Position numbers and translations under genes: made by a program
NCBI GenBank assembly: GCA_022360655.1
Contig: JAKSCK010000264.1
Coordinates: 1-46,187, forward strand
Direction: 5' to 3'
Origin: Spirochaetales bacterium
Lineage (GTDB): Bacteria; Spirochaetota; Spirochaetia; DSM-2461
DNA length: 46,187 nucleotides
The notes under the pieces: model-generated
Told to the model about the DNA's origin: nothing
The model's database searches: none
The model's input: the letters and a program-made list of their open reading frames with translations, nothing else
Shown: in pieces, positions 7,414-15,565 of the stretch
Layout: each line of letters starts with the position of its first letter
How positions within the stretch are numbered: the first letter of the stretch is position 1

Positions 7414-9954
7414 ATGACCTCGAAAACCTTACCTGAGGGGATAAACCCTTCTGTGGATTTGGCCCATCTTCTGGCCTCAGTGGAAAAGCCTGGGCGCTAT
7501 GTGGGAGGAGAATGGGGGGCCCTTCGTTCAAAACCCCAGAACGATGATTGGCGCATCTGTGTGGTTTTCCCAGATCTCTATGAAATTGGCATGTCCAATC
7601 AGGCCGTTCGCATCCTGTACAAGATGTTCAATGATGAGGAAGGTTTGCACGCCGAACGGGCCTTTTCTCCGGCTCTCGACTTTGAAAAAGGTCTGGCTGC
7701 TCTTGGACAGCCCCTCTATTCCCTAGAGAATGGTCTGCCCATCCACACGTTTGATCTTCTTGCCATCACCATTGGGTATGAGTTGGCCTTCACCAACGTG
7801 TTGTCCTTTCTCAAAGCCTCCCATATTCCCATTGATCGTAATCAGCGGGGAGATGAGCATCCTCTCATCCTTCTGGGGGGGCCTGCCATGACCAATCCGG
7901 CCCCCTGGTCTCCTTTTGTCGACGGTGTCTTCATTGGTGAAGCCGAAGATGGAGCCATCCCCTTGATGCAGGAACTGCGGACTCAGAAAGCAGCCGGAGC
8001 CTCTCGGGCTGAACTCCAAGCCTTACTGGATGCCCATCCAGGCATTTGGACTCCTGCAGCCCCTCATGCTGACCGTCGAGTTTGGAATGACTTTGCTCAG
8101 ACTCAAGGCCTCCCAGCGGCCAATCCCATCCCCTCCATGGTGACCGTTCAAGACCATGGTGTGATTGAGATTATGCGGGGTTGTCCGAATAAATGCCGTT
8201 TTTGCCATGCAGGCGTGTATTATCGTCCCTTCCGACAGAAAAGTTTTGAACGCATCTTAGAAGAAGCCCGTTACCTGGTGGAAGATTGTGGATATCGAGA
8301 CATCACCCTTTCCAGCCTTTCCACCGGTGACTATCCCCGATTGGAACGCTTAGTGGATGCGCTCAATCGGCTTTACGCCCACCGAAGGGTGTCCTTCAGC
8401 CTGCCATCTCTGCGGGTGAATTCCGTCACGCTCTCCCTTCTTGGGCAGCTGAATACCGTACGCAAAAGCGGCTTAACCTTTGCCGTGGAAACACCCACCA
8501 TCAAGGGGCAGCGGGGAATCAACAAAGATGTTCCGGCTGAAAAGGTCATCAAGATTCTCGAAGAGGCCAAATCTCAGGGTTGGAAATTGGCCAAATTCTA
8601 CTTCATGATTGGCCTCCCTGTGGACACCGGGGAAGATGAAGCCCAGTCCATCGTTGACTATCTTTTGGAGGTGCAGCGCCAAACCCAGATGAAGCTCAAC
8701 GTGAATCTGGGAACCTTTATTCCCAAGGCTCACACGCCTTTCGAACTGGCGCATCAGCTCACAGATGAAGAGGCGATGCAGCGGATTCGCACCATCCGTG
8801 AAGGATTACGGGGCAATAAAAAGATTCGTTTTTCCTTCCATTCTCCCTTTGTCTCCTATTTAGAAGGCATCCTCTCCCGCGGCGATGAGCGGGCGGGAGA
8901 ATTGGCTCGGGTTGCCTGGGAAAAAGGAGCCTGTTTTGATGCCTGGGATGATTTGATGAACAAAGGCGCCTGGCGTGAGGCCATTGCCGAGGCCTCCTGG
9001 GAGGTGGAAGACATCACCTGTCATCCCTCTTCCGCTCGTCAGCAGTCTGTTCCTTGGGAGGGGGTTTCCCTGGGAATCACCTCCAAGCATCTCTCCCATG
9101 AGCAGCAGCAGGCCACAGAAGGAGAACTCACACCTCCCTGTGCTCAAGCCTGCCCTGAGCATTGCGGCGTCTGTACCAAAGACTGCAAGGTGCAATCTCG
9201 TGAATCCGATGATCTTCCGGATTTTTCTCAGATCGACCCCGCCGCCGACGGGGTGGTGGAAAAAGAACAATCGCGTTGGCTCCGCATGATCTTGCGATTC
9301 AAGAAATTTGGACCAGCCATGTACTTGGGACATCTTGATGTGATGAATGTGTTTCAGAGAGCCATGCAACGCGCCAATCTTCCCATGGACTTTACCCAAG
9401 GCTTCAACCCCAAACCTCGTTTGGAATTTGCTCAGCCTCTCTCGCTTGGAGTCTCTTCCGATAGTGAAATGGCGGCCGTGCGACTGGCCTATGATGGACG
9501 GAATGCGCACGATTGCCAGGAACTCCTCAATGCTCAGCTTCCAGAGGGCTTAAAAGTCACCCAAGCCTGGTTTGTTCCCTTCCATCCCTTGGGCACAAAG
9601 AACGTGAAGATTATGGGCGCTTTTTGGGGAGCCGATTGGCGTTTGACACCTCCAGAGGGACAAAACTCCCAAGAATGGGGGCAGTCCCTGGAACAGCATT
9701 TTCAGGATCATGGTGTGGGTTCAGATTATTCCTGGAAACGGGATGGTGATTCCCTTCTGATTCGGATGCGGCATGGGGGGACACGTCATCATAACCTCAG
9801 TCGCTCCCTTGCAGATCTTCTTGGGGAAAATCCCTTGATTGCCGGGTGGCGAATTCACCGTCTCAATAGCTGGGCCATCGGTGGAGAACAGAAGGCCATT
9901 GCCTTTGAAGATTATTATCCACCCCAATCAGCTGATCAAATCCCCTTTGCTTAG
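7414..9954 (+). CDS. B12-binding-type radical SAM protein fused to DUF2344
   Basis: An 846-residue fusion. The first half resembles the TIGR03960 group: an N-terminal Rossmann-like, B12-binding-like region (VVFPDLYEIGMSN, LLGGPAMTNP, IGEAEDG), then a radical SAM core with the iron-sulphur motif C-x3-C-x2-C (CPNKCRFC) near residue 255. A cysteine-rich linker (CAQACPEHCGVC) follows at about 570. The C-terminal third fits DUF2344/TIGR03936 (MYLGHLDVMNVFQRA, FNPKPRLEFAQPLSLGV). In many bacteria these two parts are fused and lie near ribonuclease G or L21 genes; the substrate is unknown. Here it sits 20 bases after rodA and ends the operon. Confidence 0.88.
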   Translation: MTSKTLPEGINPSVDLAHLLASVEKPGRYVGGEWGALRSKPQNDDWRICVVFPDLYEIGMSNQAVRILYKMFNDEEGLHAERAFSPALDFEKGLAALGQPLYSLENGLPIHTFDLLAITIGYELAFTNVLSFLKASHIPIDRNQRGDEHPLILLGGPAMTNPAPWSPFVDGVFIGEAEDGAIPLMQELRTQKAAGASRAELQALLDAHPGIWTPAAPHADRRVWNDFAQTQGLPAANPIPSMVTVQDHGVIEIMRGCPNKCRFCHAGVYYRPFRQKSFERILEEARYLVEDCGYRDITLSSLSTGDYPRLERLVDALNRLYAHRRVSFSLPSLRVNSVTLSLLGQLNTVRKSGLTFAVETPTIKGQRGINKDVPAEKVIKILEEAKSQGWKLAKFYFMIGLPVDTGEDEAQSIVDYLLEVQRQTQMKLNVNLGTFIPKAHTPFELAHQLTDEEAMQRIRTIREGLRGNKKIRFSFHSPFVSYLEGILSRGDERAGELARVAWEKGACFDAWDDLMNKGAWREAIAEASWEVEDITCHPSSARQQSVPWEGVSLGITSKHLSHEQQQATEGELTPPCAQACPEHCGVCTKDCKVQSRESDDLPDFSQIDPAADGVVEKEQSRWLRMILRFKKFGPAMYLGHLDVMNVFQRAMQRANLPMDFTQGFNPKPRLEFAQPLSLGVSSDSEMAAVRLAYDGRNAHDCQELLNAQLPEGLKVTQAWFVPFHPLGTKNVKIMGAFWGADWRLTPPEGQNSQEWGQSLEQHFQDHGVGSDYSWKRDGDSLLIRMRHGGTRHHNLSRSLADLLGENPLIAGWRIHRLNSWAIGGEQKAIAFEDYYPPQSADQIPFA

Positions 9955-9960
9955 CCATGG

Positions 9961-9995
9961 TTCCTCCTTGGACGTGAGATCCGTCCAAGGAGGAA
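9961..9995. terminator. Bidirectional hairpin between convergent genes
   Basis: A perfect 14-bp stem (9961-9974 with 9982-9995) and a 7-base loop lie 6 bases after the radical SAM stop codon and 15 bases from the mazG stop. It reads as a hairpin on both strands, but neither side has a T-run. It probably blocks 3' decay or terminates both convergent transcripts. Confidence 0.65.
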
Positions 9996-10009
9996 GAATT
10001 GATTCTCCC

Positions 10010-10804
10010 CTAGATGGATTCGGCTTTTTTTGCTGCATCCCAATGCACATCCATGGCTTCTAGGCTGCTTTCTTCCAAAGAAAGGCCTGAATCTTTCATG
10101 CTTTTTTCCATGGCACGAAACCGCTTTGTGAATTTGGCATTGGTGCGGCCCAGGGCCAAATCTGGATCAATTCCCAGGGATCGGGAATAATTCACCACGG
10201 AAAACAGCAAATCACCCATTTCTTCTTCCAGAGCCTCAGGATTTCCCTGGGCCGCTTCAATTTCCGCCAATTCTTCATGAATTTTCCCCAATGGACCTTG
10301 GGGATTAGGCCAATCAAAGCCGGTTTTTGCCGCTTTTTTTTGAAGTTTGTAGGCCTTCTCAAGAGGGGGGAGGGCTCCAGAAACACCATCTATAGCGGAA
10401 TCTTTTTTAGGGCGGCCTTCCACGGTTTCTTTAATTTGTTCCCAATTGGCAAGAACTTCATCAGTTCCAGACACATCAAGACCGGCAAAAACATGGGGAT
10501 GACGACGAATCAATTTATCACTGATGCCTTGAATCACCTGGTCGATAGAGAAGAGTTGTTCCTCCTCATGAATCCGACTGATCATGGAGACAAGGAGAAG
10601 GACATCCCCAAGTTCTTCCTGAACATGATGGGGATCGTTGTCATTGATGGCTTCAACGGCTTCATAGGCTTCTTCCACCAAGGCCTTTCGGAGGCTCTTT
10701 GCCGTTTGCTCACGGTCCCAGGGGCATCCTTCGGGACTGCGAAGTTTTTCAATGATACTCAAGAACGAATCAAAGGCTGCGAGGGCCTGGCTGTGGTTTT
10801 GCAT
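10010..10804 (-). CDS. mazG: Nucleoside triphosphate pyrophosphohydrolase MazG
   Basis: A 264-residue two-domain MazG that hydrolyses NTPs and dNTPs to monophosphates and pyrophosphate, a house-cleaning enzyme. Both tandem domains keep metal-binding motifs: EEAYE with EELGD in the first, EELAE with EEMGD in the second. The conserved CPWDREQT and KTGFDWPN blocks are present. The length is normal for the full-length enzyme. A long leader with its own promoter precedes it. The Shine-Dalgarno sequence is weak. Confidence 0.95.
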   Translation of the reverse strand: MQNHSQALAAFDSFLSIIEKLRSPEGCPWDREQTAKSLRKALVEEAYEAVEAINDNDPHHVQEELGDVLLLVSMISRIHEEEQLFSIDQVIQGISDKLIRRHPHVFAGLDVSGTDEVLANWEQIKETVEGRPKKDSAIDGVSGALPPLEKAYKLQKKAAKTGFDWPNPQGPLGKIHEELAEIEAAQGNPEALEEEMGDLLFSVVNYSRSLGIDPDLALGRTNAKFTKRFRAMEKSMKDSGLSLEESSLEAMDVHWDAAKKAESI

Positions 10805-10852
10805 AAAGTCAGCCTAGCGAGATGAGAAAATCTGAGCAAGCGATTTACAGAC

Positions 10853-10922
10853 TCGGGGGACAGACTTTTTGATGAAGAATCTTCATCATCACAAGAATGT
10901 GGTGATTCAGCCCCCGAAGGGG
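10853..10922 (-). other. Candidate structured leader RNA of mazG
   Basis: On the mazG strand, UCGGGGG (10917-10911) can pair with CCCCCGA (10859-10853), enclosing two inner hairpins: ATCAC/GTGAT (10906-10902 with 10892-10888) and GATGAAG/CTTCATC (10887-10881 with 10877-10871). The same GGGG can instead pair with CCCC just upstream (10922-10919) around a 3-base loop. The two folds exclude each other, as in RNA switches. It matches no riboswitch class that I recognise. A chance structure remains possible. Confidence 0.4.
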
Positions 10923-10962
10923 TCGGTCTAAAAAAGGGAGAATTCCCAGGTAGACAGAATAT

Positions 10963-10991
10963 ATATTATCGGAAGTAGGGGAAGTCTTCAA
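10963..10991 (-). promoter_or_regulatory. Sigma-70 promoter of mazG
   Basis: Reading the minus strand, TTGAAG (10991-10986), a 17-bp spacer and TAATAT (10968-10963) predict a start near 10956 and a leader of about 150 bases. A small stem GGGA/TCCC (10947-10936) followed by six T (10935-10930) lies about 10 bases into the transcript and could act as an early pause or weak terminator. Confidence 0.6.
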
Positions 10992-11021
10992 ATTTACCGG
11001 AGAATCCAAATCTACGAAGAA

Positions 11022-11306
11022 TCACCAGTTATCTGGGAGACGACGGAGCCAAAGAAAGGTTGCTGCCAGTGTCCATGCCACCAAGATGGAAGGAATGGCA
11101 TTGATGATGGAATACTGCGTGATTCCTCCATGGGCAAAAACCCAGGCACCAGCCCAGCCACCCACAAAAGATCCCACCAGGGCAATGGCCCAGACAAACC
11201 AGAACACACCGGTGCTTGGACGTCCATGGCGGAAAAATTTTGTGGCGAGCATAACCGAAATAAAGGCACAAACAATATGGCTTGAAACCAGTAAAAGTTC
11301 TCTCAT
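11022..11306 (-). CDS. Small three-helix membrane protein, unknown
   Basis: A 94-residue hydrophobic protein with three predicted membrane helices (about residues 3-22, 32-60 and 67-87), a glycine-rich middle helix (GSFVGGWAG) and a basic, tryptophan-ended C-terminus. No family is recognised; the glycine pattern recalls small GlsB/YeaQ-type proteins, but not enough to assign it. The ATG at 11306 is chosen because an AGGAT lies 6 bases upstream and a promoter lies 55 bases upstream; a longer frame from 11393 would start above that promoter. It lies between a lipoprotein gene and mazG. Confidence 0.65.
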   Translation of the reverse strand: MRELLLVSSHIVCAFISVMLATKFFRHGRPSTGVFWFVWAIALVGSFVGGWAGAWVFAHGGITQYSIINAIPSILVAWTLAATFLWLRRLPDNW

Positions 11307-11360
11307 AATGTGATCCTGGATCCTGTCTTGATGGTGAGACGATTTGATAATCGTGTAGGA

Positions 11361-11389
11361 ATTATACACAAATTCCCATGACGAGCCAA
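11361..11389 (-). promoter_or_regulatory. Sigma-70 promoter of small membrane protein gene
   Basis: On the minus strand, TTGGCT (11389-11384), a 17-bp spacer and a perfect TATAAT (11366-11361). The -35 box abuts the stop codon of the upstream lipoprotein gene. Confidence 0.65.
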
Positions 11390-12229
11390 TCAACTATGAT
11401 TTCTAGCGCTGGCATCCTTCCATCGTATGGTGTCATACTCAATATATCCCAAAAAAATGGGTTTACTTTCCAATTGAGTGAGCGTTGCAATTTCCACACC
11501 CACGGCATAGGTCACAAAGGCAATACGCAGCTGAGGATGGTTGGAGCCTCCCAAGCCACTGATGAGACTTCCACTGGTATTGGTTGAGGGTTGCGTTCCT
11601 GGTGGACGACGTAAATCTCCATCGCTTGAGGTGCCAACCAGATACCAGTCATCCACAAAACTGCGAAGATCATCACTGGTGAGATCCAGGGGATCTAAAT
11701 AACCTCGAGCCACCTCAATTTTATTGGCATCTGTGATGGGATCAGGCCCTAAACCTAAAATAGGTTGATCACGAAGATTGGAATCCGAGGAATCATTGGC
11801 ATTGGCATCCAAAACAATCGAAAATCCTGCCCCTGGAAACGGGTAATTGAAGGATGATGCGGGCAAAGAATTCTGATTGATCCGGCCGGCTCGAACAAAA
11901 CCTCTTTGTTTGGGAACGGTGGCTCCTGAAGCCAGTTCATTTCCATCGGTGTAATTATTCTCATCAAAATGCCAATCGTCATTTTGTGAGTCATAATCGG
12001 AGGCACTGGCATACACTTTATAATACAAGGCATAGCCATTCACTTGTGTGCCCGCTTCCGCAGTAACCGTCCCAAAACCCACCTTTGTAGTATCAGAAAA
12101 AAGACCGTTATTCACGGCCGGTTTGGCAAGAGATTGGGCATTGGGCAAACCACAAGAAAAAAAGGAAACACTCAAGAGAAGAAGAGCAAGGAGATGGGCT
12201 GCAAAGGACGTTGGTGCAATTTTAGTCAC
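11390..12229 (-). CDS. Predicted lipoprotein, unknown function
   Basis: A 279-residue protein with a hydrophobic signal (about residues 9-24) ending in SFFSC. Cys26 is the likely lipidated residue, using a relaxed lipobox of the kind tolerated in spirochaetes. The mature part is rich in Asp, Asn, Ser and Gly with many aromatic residues, suggesting a surface or periplasmic beta-rich domain; I recognise no family. The only in-frame start that keeps the signal is a GTG at 12229, without a Shine-Dalgarno sequence at normal distance (GGAGGG lies about 15 bases upstream). A TATAAT ends only 7 bases before it, so the mRNA may be leaderless. It forms no overlap with its neighbours and may be a lineage-specific gene. 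Confidence 0.7.
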   Translation of the reverse strand: MTKIAPTSFAAHLLALLLLSVSFFSCGLPNAQSLAKPAVNNGLFSDTTKVGFGTVTAEAGTQVNGYALYYKVYASASDYDSQNDDWHFDENNYTDGNELASGATVPKQRGFVRAGRINQNSLPASSFNYPFPGAGFSIVLDANANDSSDSNLRDQPILGLGPDPITDANKIEVARGYLDPLDLTSDDLRSFVDDWYLVGTSSDGDLRRPPGTQPSTNTSGSLISGLGGSNHPQLRIAFVTYAVGVEIATLTQLESKPIFLGYIEYDTIRWKDASARNHS

Positions 12230-12235
12230 AAAAGA

Positions 12236-12241
12236 ATTATA
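12236..12241 (-). promoter_or_regulatory. Possible -10 box of lipoprotein gene
   Basis: A perfect TATAAT on the minus strand, 7 bases from the GTG start. There is no -35 box at normal distance; a TTGGCT lies 22 bases upstream, which is too far. If used, the transcript would start at or beside the start codon. Confidence 0.3.
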
Positions 12242-12371
12242 TCACCCTCCCCTGTTTTAGGTTAGCCAAGTCCAGGGAAAACTCCTTTCCGATTTTCATT
12301 CCTTCCAACGATGGCCCAGTCCATTCCTGCTTTTTTAGGGACAAACTGGGCCTGCATCACCACCGTGGCTC

Positions 12372-14789
12372 TCAGGTTTTGGAATGATCTTGAAGGTCCA
12401 GTTCGGCCTCGAGATCGCCATCATAATCCACCAGTTCATAAATGGTCACAGGGCGGAATCGACCTTTCACACGAATCTGATCCAACTCTCGCAGAACAAA
12501 GGGTTCCTCTTTGATTTTTTCCCGGGTGTCCTCACTGATGATGATGTTGGTTTGATAGGTTTTATTCACACCTTCTAAACGGCTGGCCAGGTTCACCGTA
12601 TCTCCCATGGCCGTGTAGTTCTTTCGACCCTCACTCCCCATGTAGCCCACCATGCACTCACCAGAATTCAGGCCAATTCCAATGTTGAGGGGCTGGAAGG
12701 TATCATCGCTTTCCGCCGCTAATCGCTCATTGAGAGCATTGAGAAGACGAATTTGCATCACGGCACATTTGCAGGCCCTGACGGCATGATCTTTTTGCGG
12801 ACGGGGAGCTCCCCAGAATGCCATAATGGCATCACCAATGTACTTATCAAGGGTCCCGCTATAATCATTCACCAGGTTGTTGGTCATGTCTGTGAGATAT
12901 TCATTGAGCAATGTCACCAGTTCTTGAGCGCTCAAACGTTCCGATATGCGAGAAAAACCGCGAATATCGGAAAAGAATACGGTGACATCCACATCTTCTC
13001 CACCCAATTCTGGTGGATGATTGGAGAGCTCATCCACCACAGCAGGAGAAATGAACTGACCAAAGACGCCCTTGATCTGACGCTTGTCCCGTTCTGCTGT
13101 TAGAACACGGTAAATCACCACCGTGATGTAGGTGATGAGAACAGCCACAATGGGACTGGCCCAGTCCAGAAGAAGATTTTGGAACTCAAAAGCCATTGTA
13201 ACACCCAAGAAGGATGCCAAAACAAAGGCAAGAAGTATGGCTGCAGACCACCCCAGATTCTTCATACGGGAGGTGAGGAGAGCAAAACTGATCACCAGAA
13301 GGAATAGGATGAGTGAATTCATCCAGGAAGGGGGTTCTTTGATGAAATTGTCCATGATGATGGTGTTGAGGGCATTGGCATGCATTTCCACTCCAAACAT
13401 CAGGCCCATGGGAGTGGTCTTTTCGTCGTCTGCCATCCCAAGAGAGAAGGCTCCAACCATCAGGATTTTTCCCCCAAGACGTTTTGTTTCTGGCCAGGTG
13501 GAAGGATCAGAACCGCGAACAGAAGTAGCATAGGCCGCATAGGGACGAACCGGGAAGGTTTGGCGCCCTCCCCGCTCCGCGGAGGATTGTCGTCCCATAA
13601 AGTTGATGAGCATATTGGCTTCTCGATCAATGGGTATACGAATTTCATCAACAGCGCGTAAACCACGACGACCACTGGCATCAATGGGAACTTCATAGGG
13701 AATCCATTCTCCCTTCCGAGGATCCCAACGTTCTGGTGAAGGGATGAGAATGTGTGATCCATAAACCACTTCCACATCCTCAATCGTTTTATTGAAGTAC
13801 ATTAAGGAAAGAGTGAGCGTGATGGCGGGAATGTGATGATCTTTGAAAACACCAACATAGTAGGTTGCCTTTTCTCGCCCATTTTCGTCTTCCTCAAAAC
13901 GAGGAAGACCATTTCTTGCAATGTTTCGCTGCATTTCAACCAATGCATCGTCTTTTAGGGGAAGTTCAACGGTTTGATATTCCCCTTCTTTGCTCAACCA
14001 GGCTAAATGGCCTCTTGGTCCGGTCCCAAAATCCATACCTGCCTGAATCTGCTCAATGGGAAATTCATTAATTTTTTCGCTGTAGCGGGAAATGAGCTGC
14101 TGACGCCGGAATACTTTATCTGGGTCTTCTTGATACGTGGCATGACCATAGGCGGCCACGGCATTCCCATAGGGAATGAGTGGGGATTCCACGCTGTAAT
14201 AGGCATTGTTCGGGGCGATATCCCCGGAGACATTGGTGATTTCCCCATAGTTATCAATCAAAGTTTGGATGCGCTTTCCAAATTCTTCTTCCCGTGCAGA
14301 AGGAAGGGTTTTTCCTTGGAGAAGACTTTGAAGGGCGACTCGGCCGTTTTCTCGTATAGCATCCAGTAACACCACATCTTCAAAAGCACGGTCTGCCACA
14401 TCATTGAACAAGATATCCAAAAGAATAGCCGATTCTCGGTCGTTCCCATTCTTCACCCGAGTGAAAGAGTTGAGCAAATCGGCATGATAGGAACGAGGAA
14501 AAGGCCAGCGTCCAAGAGTATCAAGGGTGCTGTTTTCGATGCCAATGAGAAGAATGTCATCCGAGATTCGTCGAGAACGGGTTTCTTGCACCACATTCTC
14601 TTGGCTTCGTTCGCGAACCAGGCTTTCCTTGAGATTGAAATGGAGATCCATGACCTGGACTTCCATATTATCAAGAACATCCGTAAAGGTTCCAACTGCA
14701 AGGAACGCGCCAAAGACAAGAACACCCAAGAGTAACCCAAAGAATGTGGGAGATTTGAGCTTTTGAATCAAGAGAGAATTGGAAGCCAC
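12372..14789 (-). CDS. CHASE2-domain adenylate cyclase, class III
   Basis: An 805-residue membrane cyclase. A helix at about residues 14-35 leads into a large extracytoplasmic CHASE2-type sensor (DDILLIGIENSTLDTLGRWPF near its start), then three membrane helices at about 488-570 and a cytoplasmic cyclase domain from about 600. Catalytic residues are visible: the metal aspartates in FFSDIRGF and GDAIMAFWG, the adenine-contacting Lys in TLDKYIGD, and the Asn/Arg pair in GDTVNLASRLE. It should therefore make cAMP from ATP in response to an external signal. The start is a GTG preceded by GAGGAGGAG at good spacing. It follows the sigma-54 regulator and a TPR gene on the same strand. Confidence 0.92.
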   Translation of the reverse strand: MASNSLLIQKLKSPTFFGLLLGVLVFGAFLAVGTFTDVLDNMEVQVMDLHFNLKESLVRERSQENVVQETRSRRISDDILLIGIENSTLDTLGRWPFPRSYHADLLNSFTRVKNGNDRESAILLDILFNDVADRAFEDVVLLDAIRENGRVALQSLLQGKTLPSAREEEFGKRIQTLIDNYGEITNVSGDIAPNNAYYSVESPLIPYGNAVAAYGHATYQEDPDKVFRRQQLISRYSEKINEFPIEQIQAGMDFGTGPRGHLAWLSKEGEYQTVELPLKDDALVEMQRNIARNGLPRFEEDENGREKATYYVGVFKDHHIPAITLTLSLMYFNKTIEDVEVVYGSHILIPSPERWDPRKGEWIPYEVPIDASGRRGLRAVDEIRIPIDREANMLINFMGRQSSAERGGRQTFPVRPYAAYATSVRGSDPSTWPETKRLGGKILMVGAFSLGMADDEKTTPMGLMFGVEMHANALNTIIMDNFIKEPPSWMNSLILFLLVISFALLTSRMKNLGWSAAILLAFVLASFLGVTMAFEFQNLLLDWASPIVAVLITYITVVIYRVLTAERDKRQIKGVFGQFISPAVVDELSNHPPELGGEDVDVTVFFSDIRGFSRISERLSAQELVTLLNEYLTDMTNNLVNDYSGTLDKYIGDAIMAFWGAPRPQKDHAVRACKCAVMQIRLLNALNERLAAESDDTFQPLNIGIGLNSGECMVGYMGSEGRKNYTAMGDTVNLASRLEGVNKTYQTNIIISEDTREKIKEEPFVLRELDQIRVKGRFRPVTIYELVDYDGDLEAELDLQDHSKT

Positions 14790-14862
14790 GGCTCCTCCTC
14801 GTTGAGGGAAATAGAATCACTTCCCTATCGGATCGAGCCGCTTCCCAAGGAAACAGGCAATG

Positions 14863-14896
14863 GAGCAATGCCGGGAGGAACTCCCGGCCCTTGCTC
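14863..14896. terminator. Two-step hairpin between TPR and cyclase genes
   Basis: gagcaa (14863-14868) pairs with ttgctc (14891-14896), and ccgggag (14871-14877) with ctcccgg (14881-14887), around loop gaa. It begins in the stop codon of the minus-strand TPR gene. There is no T-run, so partial termination or 3'-end protection is more likely than full termination. Confidence 0.5.
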
Positions 14897-15564
14897 TAGC
14901 GGCCCTCTATTACCAGGATACGTGTTTTTCCAAGCCCATTCCACCGACTTTGGGGAAAACGTGCTGCAATGTCTTTATAGGCGGCCAATGCCTCTTCCAT
15001 TTCGCCACGTTTTTCGGCTAAACGTCCCAATTGATAAAGGGCATCAGGAACATCGGGTGAAATCTGATCATACTCATCCACAAGCTGCTGCAGCACGGAC
15101 ACAGCCTCATCATCTTTACCCTGCTCTTCCAACGCGGAGGCTGCATTGTAAAGACTCACAGAAGCCAAGTAGCTCTCTTCCCATTCATCGGCCAGAAGTA
15201 AGAAGGATTCCGATGCTTCTTCCCAAGCTTCGTTTTCCAGAGCCATCAAACCCTTGGTGTAGAGAGCCCGCTGAGCGGCAAAAGTGGAAGGATAGTCGGT
15301 AAGAGCTTCGTCAATCAAAGCCTCCAGAGTGCTGGAGTCCCGATCCTCTGAAGCTGCAGCAATCCACTCGACAAAACTCTCTTGAATATCTTCAGCCATG
15401 ATGGCAGCCCGTGCTCGTCTCTCCTCATTCATCGATCGGAGAACCAAGATTCCGGCCATCACGGCAACAACAGCCACAAGGCTCAATACTGCGAATTTCC
15501 AATGCCTCGCCAGGGCGTTGTTGACCCGGTCTTTGAGGGGCAACTCTTGTTCTTGTGCTTTCAT
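14896..15564 (-). CDS. YfgM-like single-pass TPR protein
   Basis: A 222-residue protein with a basic, cytoplasmic N-terminus, one membrane helix (about residues 27-47) and an acidic domain of TPR-like helical repeats (for example AAQRALYTKGLMALE, YNAASALEEQGK, ALYQLGRLAEKRG). This matches the YfgM/TPR_21 layout, whose members sit by the Sec translocon and help exported proteins; that role is inferred. The ATG at 15564 directly follows the stop of the sigma-54 regulator gene; an ATG at 15576 is also possible but has the Shine-Dalgarno sequence touching it. Confidence 0.8.
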   Translation of the reverse strand: MKAQEQELPLKDRVNNALARHWKFAVLSLVAVVAVMAGILVLRSMNEERRARAAIMAEDIQESFVEWIAAASEDRDSSTLEALIDEALTDYPSTFAAQRALYTKGLMALENEAWEEASESFLLLADEWEESYLASVSLYNAASALEEQGKDDEAVSVLQQLVDEYDQISPDVPDALYQLGRLAEKRGEMEEALAAYKDIAARFPQSRWNGLGKTRILVIEGR

Positions 15565-15565
15565 T

